Source: an uncultured Bacteroidales bacterium (GTDB lineage Bacteria > Bacteroidota > Bacteroidia > Bacteroidales > Muribaculaceae). From it: DNA of 7,503 bases. Below, one piece after another: positions 1 through 5,263 of the stretch. The position numbers and the translations under genes were made by a program. Each line of letters opens with the position of its first letter. The first letter of the stretch is position 1. Location of the stretch: assembly GCA_900554345.1 (NCBI GenBank), contig USHH01000106.1, positions 1-7,503 on the forward strand. Direction: 5' to 3'. The notes under the pieces are model-generated. The model did not search any database and had not been told where the DNA came from. It saw nothing but the letters and a program-made list of their open reading frames with translations.

Positions 1-885
1 CGAGGATCCAGCCTTCGTCTCCCCATGGTGGCCGGCGGCGGCTCCGCAGTGGCGGTGGCAAGACACCAGCCCATGAAGCTCGCCGCAATGGAGGGGCTCT
101 ACAACGGCCAGAAGGAGCAGGGCATCGTGGCGGTCGGCATCCCCAATCCCGACAAGCGCTGGGACAACGACGAGAATCCCTACCTCTTCGACATCGAGCT
201 CCCCTACGGCCTCTCGCTGCTGGCACGCCATGACATCCACGCCTTCGTGCCTGGCATCGCCGACATCATAGAGGGTGTGGACATCGACAGCAACGGCGAC
301 ACCATCAACACCGTGGGCTACGCCGAGCGCATACGCCTCGGCAAGCTCAGCCACGCCGCGCTGCGCGACTACGACAAGGCACGCGCCACCGGCGACGCCG
401 CCGGCATGGCCGCCGCACAGACCGAGCTGGAGAAGAACTACCGCTACTTCGGCTACGGCTACTTCAACTCCGTCGACGAGGCGATACCCCCTGTGGGCGT
501 CACCTTCTACAGCTTCCGCGTGATGGTGATACTCGGCAGCTATTTCCTCCTTTTCTATATCGTGGTGCTCTTCCTCGTCTACCGCACGAAGATTCTCGAC
601 AGGGCGCGCTGGATGCAGTGGATAGCCATCGTGTCGGTGCCGCTGATGTGGATATGCTCGGAGGCCGGATGGGTAGTGGCCGAAGTGGGACGCCAGCCCT
701 GGACAGTGCAGGACCTCCTGCCGACACGCGCCGCCATCTCCGAGATCTCCTCGGCCTCGGTGATCACCACCTTCTGGCTCTTCGCCCTCATCTTCACCGT
801 GCTTCTGGTGGCTGAGGTCAGCATCATGGTGAAGCAGATCAAAAAAGGAACCGACAGGAATTTAGAAACCGATAACGCACATTAA
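1..885 (+). CDS. cydA: cytochrome bd quinol oxidase subunit I, C-terminal part (5' end outside window)
   Basis: This is the haem-bearing subunit of cytochrome bd oxidase, an inner-membrane enzyme that oxidises quinol and reduces O2 to water. The gene runs in from the left edge; the ATG at 25 is internal, not a start. By comparison with E. coli CydA from memory, MKLAAMEG (73-96) carries the quinol-site Lys252 and Glu257 equivalents (codons 76-78 and 91-93). FRVMVILG holds the Met393 equivalent, a haem b558 ligand (codon 523-525). SEAGWVVAEVGRQPW (about 658-702) holds the conserved Glu445 and Arg448. A long hydrophilic stretch after the Lys/Glu motif is the Q-loop; four hydrophobic segments follow and the protein ends in a short basic tail. 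The stop lies 3 bases before cydB, so the two are one operon. The first 60 bases fit the family poorly (GGGSAV where GDGSAY is usual, and RGSSLRLP where a membrane segment is expected), so the extreme 5' part may contain an indel. The identity is secure. Confidence 0.95.
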   Translation, partial: RGSSLRLPMVAGGGSAVAVARHQPMKLAAMEGLYNGQKEQGIVAVGIPNPDKRWDNDENPYLFDIELPYGLSLLARHDIHAFVPGIADIIEGVDIDSNGDTINTVGYAERIRLGKLSHAALRDYDKARATGDAAGMAAAQTELEKNYRYFGYGYFNSVDEAIPPVGVTFYSFRVMVILGSYFLLFYIVVLFLVYRTKILDRARWMQWIAIVSVPLMWICSEAGWVVAEVGRQPWTVQDLLPTRAAISEISSASVITTFWLFALIFTVLLVAEVSIMVKQIKKGTDRNLETDNAH

Positions 886-888
886 GTC

Positions 889-2040
889 ATGACACTCGAA
901 TATCTTCAAAACTACTGGTGGCTCCTCATCTCCGTATTGGGAGGGCTCTTAGTGTTCCTGCTTTTTGTGCAGGGAGGGCAGACCATGATCCTCGGCGCCG
1001 CCAACAAGACGCGCCGCGACCTGATAGTCAACAGCATGGGGCGCAAATGGGAACTCACGTTCACCACCCTCGTTGTGTTTGGCGGAGCCTTCTTCGCCTC
1101 TTTCCCCCTCTTCTATTCCACGAGCTTCGGCGGAGCCTACTGGCTCTGGGTGCTGATCCTCTTCAGCTTCATACTCCAGGCCGTGAGCTATGAATACCGC
1201 AACAAGCACGGCAATGTCTACGGCACACGCACCTACGACATCTTCCTATGGATCAACGGATGCGTGGGCTGCGTGCTGCTCGGCGTGGCCGTGTCGATGT
1301 TCTTCTTCGGCGCCGAATTCAGCGTGTCGCGCGGCAGCCTGCTCGACAACGGCTCGCCCGTGATCTCCAAATGGGTCTCCACCCACGGCTTCGAGGCAAT
1401 CTTCAACTGGAAAAACCTCATCCTCGGCGTGGCCGTGCTCTTCCTGGCCCGCACCCAGGCATGCCTCTACATGATGAACAACATCACCGACGACAAGGAG
1501 TTCTTCGCCGCGCTAAAGGCCAAAGCGCTCATCAACGGCGGCATCTTCGTGGTGTTCTTCCTGTGGTTTCTCGCCATGCTGCTGACCGCCACCGGCTACG
1601 ACGTGACCACCAACGCCGACTTCACCGTCAACGCGACAGCCGCACCCTACAAATACCTCCACAACTACATCAGCATGTGGTGGGCCGGAGCGGCTCTGCT
1701 CCTCGGAGTCGTGCTCGTGCTCGCGGGACTGCTGCGCAGCGTCTTCGCCGGCCGTTACACCAAGGGAATCTGGCTCACCGGCACCGGCACATTCCTCGTC
1801 GTGGCATCGCTCTTCTGGGTGGCCGGATACGGCGACACCGCCTTCTACCCCTCGCTCCAGGACCCCGCCAGCTCGCTCACCATCCGCAACGCCTCCTCCT
1901 CGCAGTTCACCCTCGAGGTGATGAGCTGGGTGTCGATATGCGTACCTTTCGTGGTGGCCTACATAGCCTACGTATGGCACGCCATGGACCGCCGCAAGCT
2001 AACTCCCGAGGAGATCGAGACCACAACCCACAAATACTGA
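889..2040 (+). CDS. cydB: cytochrome bd quinol oxidase subunit II
   Basis: Complete 383-residue CydB, the second membrane subunit that pairs with CydA. The N-terminus has a hydrophobic helix leading into FVQGGQTMI, the Bacteroidetes form of the family's first conserved motif. NSMGRKWELTFTTLVVFGG and SFPLFYSTSFGGAYW follow, then about eight to nine hydrophobic segments in total and a short charged tail (MDRRKLTPEEIETTTHKY). The length is normal for the family. The ATG at 889 is chosen because it lies 3 bases after the cydA stop and the family begins at this hydrophobic helix; no clear Shine-Dalgarno is visible, as is common in Bacteroidetes. No small cydX-like subunit follows: the 45 bases to the next gene are too short and are occupied by a hairpin. 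With cydA this should form a high-affinity oxidase for respiring traces of O2 or protecting anaerobic enzymes from it. Confidence 0.96.
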   Translation: MTLEYLQNYWWLLISVLGGLLVFLLFVQGGQTMILGAANKTRRDLIVNSMGRKWELTFTTLVVFGGAFFASFPLFYSTSFGGAYWLWVLILFSFILQAVSYEYRNKHGNVYGTRTYDIFLWINGCVGCVLLGVAVSMFFFGAEFSVSRGSLLDNGSPVISKWVSTHGFEAIFNWKNLILGVAVLFLARTQACLYMMNNITDDKEFFAALKAKALINGGIFVVFFLWFLAMLLTATGYDVTTNADFTVNATAAPYKYLHNYISMWWAGAALLLGVVLVLAGLLRSVFAGRYTKGIWLTGTGTFLVVASLFWVAGYGDTAFYPSLQDPASSLTIRNASSSQFTLEVMSWVSICVPFVVAYIAYVWHAMDRRKLTPEEIETTTHKY

Positions 2041-2046
2041 CACCAA

Positions 2047-2073
2047 CGGCGGGGAGCGCCTTGCTTCCCGCCG
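2047..2073 (+). promoter_or_regulatory. GC-rich hairpin between cydB and the chrA pair
   Basis: CGGCGGGGAGC (2047-2057) pairs with GCTTCCCGCCG (2063-2073) around a 5-base loop. This gives an 11-bp stem with a single G-U wobble. It starts 7 bases after the cydB stop and ends 12 bases before the chrA start. No T-run follows directly, so it is not a classical intrinsic terminator. It could stabilise the 3' end of cydAB mRNA, mark a processing site, or occlude initiation of the next gene. The structure is read directly from the sequence; the role is inferred. Confidence 0.5.
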
Positions 2074-2085
2074 ACACCTACTCGT

Positions 2086-2706
2086 ATGCAACCGGATATA
2101 CAACCTGCAAAAAAAGCTGCCAACATCTATTGGCAGCTTTTCTCCTCTTTTTTCAAGATCGGCGCATTCACCTTCGGAGGCGGCTGGGCCATGATATCAA
2201 TCATCGAGCGCGAGATAGTAGACCGCCACCACTGGATCAGGCGCGACGACTTCCTCGACCTGCTGGCCATCGCCCAGTCGCTGCCGGGCATACTCGCCGT
2301 AAACATCTCCACAGCCGTCGGCGACAAGCTGAAAGGCACCAGCGGCAGCATCGTGGCCGCACTCGGCACCATGCTCCCCTCCTTCCTCATCATCCTCGCC
2401 ATCGCCATATTCCTTACTCCCGACATCATCAAGAACAACCATGTGATCTCGTCAGTCTTCATGGGCATCCGCCCCGCCGTGGTGGCGCTCATCATCGCGC
2501 CGGTGATAACCTCTGCAAAGGCCGCGCGCCTCAACCGCTACACGATATGGATTCCCCTCGCGGTGGCCGCAATGATCTCGCTCGACCTCGGATTCATCTC
2601 CAACCCCATCCTCTACATCATACTCGGCGCCGCCGGCGGCTTCGCGTCCTGGTGGATACCGAAACACCGCCGCAAGGACACCGGCAACGACAATCATAAG
2701 CCATGA
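2086..2706 (+). CDS. chrA: ChrA-family (CHR) transporter, first half-size subunit
   Basis: A 206-residue short-chain CHR protein. Such proteins usually occur as adjacent pairs that together match one long ChrA and are annotated as chromate efflux transporters; the natural substrate in gut anaerobes is not known. Seen here: FFKIGAFTFGGGWAM near residues 22-36 (the hallmark FGGG loop), LLAIAQSLPGILAVNIS near 60-76 (the QxxPGP-like motif, with PGI), MGIRPAVVALI near 126-136, and about five to six hydrophobic segments. The only usable start in this frame is the ATG at 2086. It gives a 16-18-residue polar lead before the family core, encoded by unusually AT-rich DNA with an A7 run and a terminator-like hairpin. 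The 3' end overlaps the next chrA by four bases (ATGA), implying translational coupling. Calling it a chromate transporter goes beyond what the sequence alone shows. Confidence 0.88.
   Translation: MQPDIQPAKKAANIYWQLFSSFFKIGAFTFGGGWAMISIIEREIVDRHHWIRRDDFLDLLAIAQSLPGILAVNISTAVGDKLKGTSGSIVAALGTMLPSFLIILAIAIFLTPDIIKNNHVISSVFMGIRPAVVALIIAPVITSAKAARLNRYTIWIPLAVAAMISLDLGFISNPILYIILGAAGGFASWWIPKHRRKDTGNDNHKP
2112..2153 (+). terminator. terminator-like hairpin inside the 5' end of the first chrA
   Basis: AAAAGCTGCCAA (2112-2123) and TTGGCAGCTTTT (2130-2141) are a perfect 12-bp inverted repeat with a 6-base loop. The right arm runs into a T-rich tail ending in six T's (2148-2153). This is the form of an intrinsic terminator, but it covers roughly codons 9-22 of the chrA that starts at 2086. 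There is no later start codon before the conserved core, so the element really lies in coding sequence. It may terminate cydAB transcripts that are not being translated into chrA, an attenuation-like arrangement. The right arm also encodes family-typical residues (YWQLFSSFF), so protein constraint or chance could explain part of it. Confidence 0.45.
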
Positions 2707-3311
2707 ACATATATCTCCAACTCATCTGGGCCTATATCAAGATAGGCATCTTCGGCTTCGGCGGAGGCTACGCCATGCTCTCACTCGTGGAGAAAGCCGT
2801 GGTGGAACCCGGCTGGATCTCCGAGACGATGTTTACCGACATAGTGGCAATCTCGCAGATGACGCCCGGCCCCATAGGCATCAACTCCGCCACATACATA
2901 GGATATGTGGCGCCGGGACACGTCGACCCTGCCTTCAGCGCCTTCTACTGGGGCATCCTCGGCAGCTGCCTCTGCACACTGGCCGTGACGGTGCCCAGCT
3001 TCATCCTCGTGCTCAAGACATCGCACATCATCAGGCGCCACAACGAAAGCGGAGCCGTGAAGGCCGTCTTCGCAGGCCTTCGCCCTGTGGTGGTAGGACT
3101 GATAGCCTCGGCCGCCATCATGCTCATGAACGCCGCGAACTTCAATCCCCAGGGAAAGACGTGGCAGCTCGTCACCAACATCATCATCTGCGTCTCGGCC
3201 TTCTGCCTGGTGTTTTTCCCCATACCCTGGAAGGGGAAGAAAATCAAGCCCCACCCCATACTCGTGATAATACTCGCCGGCATAGCCGGATACCTCATAT
3301 ACGGGCTCTGA
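2703..3311 (+). CDS. chrA: ChrA-family (CHR) transporter, second half-size subunit
   Basis: A 202-residue CHR protein, partner of the preceding one. The start ATG at 2703 overlaps the upstream TGA (ATGA), so the two are probably made together in similar amounts. Motifs seen: YIKIGIFGFGGGYAM near residues 11-25, ISQMTPGPIGINSATYIGY near 50-68 (the full consensus, stronger than in the first subunit), and AGLRPVVVGLI near 124-134. The C-terminus is a run of hydrophobic segments split by a basic loop, PWKGKKIKPHP. In characterised short-chain pairs such as the Bacillus subtilis one, both members are needed and they are thought to sit in the membrane in opposite orientations; applying that here is inference. 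There is no cysteine-rich or metal-binding domain. The substrate is unproven: chromate by family name only. Confidence 0.88.
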   Translation: MNIYLQLIWAYIKIGIFGFGGGYAMLSLVEKAVVEPGWISETMFTDIVAISQMTPGPIGINSATYIGYVAPGHVDPAFSAFYWGILGSCLCTLAVTVPSFILVLKTSHIIRRHNESGAVKAVFAGLRPVVVGLIASAAIMLMNAANFNPQGKTWQLVTNIIICVSAFCLVFFPIPWKGKKIKPHPILVIILAGIAGYLIYGL

Positions 3312-3337
3312 GCACTCCTCAGGCCACACAAAACCAA

Positions 3338-4693
3338 ATGACAATGAACACAGACAGCAACGAGACTCCCCGCAGCCGATACGAGGAGTCGCTCCAATAC
3401 CTCTACCGCCAGCTCCCCATGTTCTCGCGTGTGGGAGCCGCGGCCTACAAGCCCGGCCTCGACACCAGCCTTCGACTCGACAGCCACTTCGGCCATCCCC
3501 ACAGGAAATTCAAATCGATCCACGTGGGAGGCACCAACGGCAAAGGCTCAACATCCCACTCTCTGGCAGCCATCCTCCAGCGCCACGGCTACAAGACAGG
3601 GCTCTACACCTCGCCCCACCTCATCGACTTCCGCGAGCGCATACGCGTCAACGGAGATATGATACCCGAGGAGGAGGTGACGCGCTTCGTGGAGCAATGG
3701 CGCGCATGCGGCTACGACGGCCATCCTTCGTTTTTCGAGCTCACCATGATCATGGCCTTCGACTGGTTTGCCCGCTGCGGCGTGGACTACGCCGTGATCG
3801 AGGTGGGAATGGGCGGAAGGCTCGACTCCACCAACATCATCACCCCGGAGACATGCGTGATCACCAACATCTCCCCCGACCACATGCAGTTCTTAGGCGA
3901 CACGCTGCCCAGGATCGCAGCCGAGAAGGCGGGAATCATCAAGCCGGGCATCCCGGTGGTGATCGGCGAAGCCGAGGGTGAGGTCCGTGAGGTGTTCGAG
4001 CGCAAGGCGGCCGAGACCGGCGCCCGCGCCACCTTCGCCCAGGACAAGCCGCTACTCGCCTCGGCTGTGGAAGACGACGCATGCGCCGGATGGACATGCA
4101 CTACGACAACCGGGTTACGCTTCGACGTGCCCCTGGCCGGCGACTACCAGACGAAGAACATCAACACCGTGCTCCACGCCGTCGAGGCCATGAGAGGCGC
4201 CGGCATCGCAATCGATGACGCCGACATCACCGAGGGACTCAGCCACGTCACGGAGCTCACCGGCCTGCACGGACGCTGGGAAGTGATGGAGCGGAATCCT
4301 CTCGTGATCGCCGACACCGGCCACAACGAGGCCGGAATACGCTACAACATGGAGCAGCTCGCCCGAGTGCTCGCCCGGCGCAGGGAGAAAGACCCCGGAA
4401 CCGCCCTGCGTATGGTAATCGGCTTCGTGGCCGACAAAGACATAGAACACATCATCGGGCTCTTCCCGGAAGACGCCACCTACTACCTCACCAACGCGTC
4501 GATACCGAGGGCGCTACCCGTCGACCGGCTCCTTCCATATTTCAGCAACCGCGGCCTGAAAGCCACTGCCTATCCCGATGTGGCCACCGCCTTCAAGGCA
4601 GCCCACGCCGACGCCTCCCCCAACGACATCGTCTACGTGGGCGGCTCCACATTCATAGTGGCCGACTATCTCGCCTCGAGGCGCAAAGAATAA
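3338..4693 (+). CDS. folC: bifunctional dihydrofolate synthase / folylpolyglutamate synthase
   Basis: Cytosolic Mur-ligase-family enzyme. It adds glutamate to dihydropteroate and then further glutamates to reduced folates, using ATP. From the ATG at 3338 it is 451 residues; the ATG at 3344 would give 449 and is equally possible. The frame is open further upstream, but that DNA is the end of chrA, and the conserved family core begins near YEESLQYLYRQLPMF. Motifs in order: the P-loop HVGGTNGKGST (residues 62-72, Lys69), TSPHLIDFRERIRVNG (folate-binding loop), EVGMGGRLDSTN, ITNISPDHMQFLG, AAEKAGIIKPGIPVVIGE, then the C-terminal ligase domain with LHGRWEV, ADTGHNEAGI, GFVADKDIE and VGGSTFIVADYL. 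All expected catalytic regions are present and uninterrupted. It lies 26 bases after chrA and probably reads from the same transcript or a nearby promoter I cannot see. Confidence 0.96.
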   Translation: MTMNTDSNETPRSRYEESLQYLYRQLPMFSRVGAAAYKPGLDTSLRLDSHFGHPHRKFKSIHVGGTNGKGSTSHSLAAILQRHGYKTGLYTSPHLIDFRERIRVNGDMIPEEEVTRFVEQWRACGYDGHPSFFELTMIMAFDWFARCGVDYAVIEVGMGGRLDSTNIITPETCVITNISPDHMQFLGDTLPRIAAEKAGIIKPGIPVVIGEAEGEVREVFERKAAETGARATFAQDKPLLASAVEDDACAGWTCTTTTGLRFDVPLAGDYQTKNINTVLHAVEAMRGAGIAIDDADITEGLSHVTELTGLHGRWEVMERNPLVIADTGHNEAGIRYNMEQLARVLARRREKDPGTALRMVIGFVADKDIEHIIGLFPEDATYYLTNASIPRALPVDRLLPYFSNRGLKATAYPDVATAFKAAHADASPNDIVYVGGSTFIVADYLASRRKE

Positions 4694-4714
4694 TACAACC
4701 GACACGACCATGGC

Positions 4715-5263
4715 ATGATAAAGATATCATACATACTTATATCGGCAGCCACCATAGGCGCGGCTGCCGCCCCGCCCCCCGAAATTCCCCGGGTGTTGAC
4801 CCAATGGACCGGCCAGCACGCCGACTCCGCCCGATGGGAACTCGCGGATGTGGCTAAAACGCGCGGAAGCGGCCTTCCGGCATATCAGGTGTGGCAGCGC
4901 GCCGGTAGCGACGGTTTCGCGGTAGTCTCAGCCGATACCCCGCAGCCTTTCCTTCTGGCCATCGCCGAGCGTGGCGACTACAGCGCCTTGCCCCCTGCCG
5001 CCAGGGCACTCCTCGAAAGCTACGCCGACGCGCCAAACCACACCCGTGCGGAAAACGCCGGGACAGGATGGCCCGCTATAGAGCCGATGCTATACACCCG
5101 CTGGGGACAGGACACACCCTACAACCTGCTCTGCCCCCGGGTGGACAGCATCCCGACATACACCGGATGTGTGGCCACTGCCATGGCGCAGATCATGAAC
5201 AGATACCGCCACCCTGCTGAACACGGCTCCGGGAACCACCCCCACCCATGGGGGCCCTGGTAG
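4715..5263 (+). CDS. C10-family cysteine protease, N-terminal fragment (signal peptide, propeptide, catalytic Cys); frameshifted
   Basis: This is the 5' part of a secreted streptopain/interpain-like protease. The frame opens at ATG 4715; an ATG at 4710 in another frame stops after two codons. Residues 1-19 (MIKISYILISAATIGAAAA) form a signal peptide with no lipobox Cys. A C10 propeptide/inhibitor region follows: YQVWQRAGSDGFAVVSAD, then PPAARALLESYADA. The mature protease begins near LYTRWGQDTPYNLLCP. TGCVATAMAQIM holds the catalytic Cys (residue 152, codon 5168-5170). The frame then runs into GSGNHPHPWGPW and a TAG at 5261-5263, well before the catalytic His. The rest continues in the -1 frame from about 5221. 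Alone it could not be an active C10 enzyme. It starts 21 bases after folC with no recognisable Bacteroides promoter between. Confidence 0.85.
   Translation: MIKISYILISAATIGAAAAPPPEIPRVLTQWTGQHADSARWELADVAKTRGSGLPAYQVWQRAGSDGFAVVSADTPQPFLLAIAERGDYSALPPAARALLESYADAPNHTRAENAGTGWPAIEPMLYTRWGQDTPYNLLCPRVDSIPTYTGCVATAMAQIMNRYRHPAEHGSGNHPHPWGPW
5221..5260 (+). other. frameshift interval splitting the C10 protease
   Basis: The upstream frame is open to the TAG at 5261, and the downstream frame is closed before the TGA at 5218-5220. A single shift therefore has to lie in these 40 bases. The segment has a C5 run (5239-5243), a CCC (5245-5247) and a G5 run (5250-5254), typical places for single-base loss. 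Restoring one base would give a 905-residue protein with Cys and His 153 residues apart, close to the 148 of streptopain (Cys192/His340). No canonical X-XXY-YYZ slippery heptamer is present in the original frame. Confidence 0.85.

Noticed and set aside
1248..2699. A 483-codon open frame in frame 3 running through cydB, the spacer and the first chrA
   Set aside because: It is rich in Arg, His and Pro, has no family features, and overlaps two clearly real genes in another frame; GC-rich third positions keep this frame free of stops.
2086..3311. The two chrA genes as one long chrA split by a mutation
   Set aside because: Each half has its own FGGG loop and G-x-RP motif and normal short-chain length, and they overlap by a clean ATGA; this is the usual paired arrangement.
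2945..3523. A 192-codon open frame on the minus strand over chrA and folC
   Set aside because: It is antisense to conserved coding sequence, shows no recognisable motif, and is typical of GC-rich shadow frames.
4694..4714. A separate promoter for the protease gene between folC and its start
   Set aside because: I see no TAnnTTTG-like -7 element in the 21-base gap or just upstream.
4715..4730. ATGATA / TATCAT hairpin over the protease start codon
   Set aside because: Only six weak A-T-rich pairs with a four-base loop, well within chance; no case for regulation.
5248..5263. The ATG at 5248 as the real start of an independent secreted protein
   Set aside because: There is no signal peptide, and it begins in the middle of a C10 catalytic domain whose first half lies directly upstream in another frame.
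5239..5263. Programmed -1 ribosomal frameshifting making an intact protease
   Set aside because: The original-frame codons CCA-TGG-GGG-CCC contain no X-XXY-YYZ heptamer, and such recoding is not known to me in C10 proteases; indel or error is simpler.
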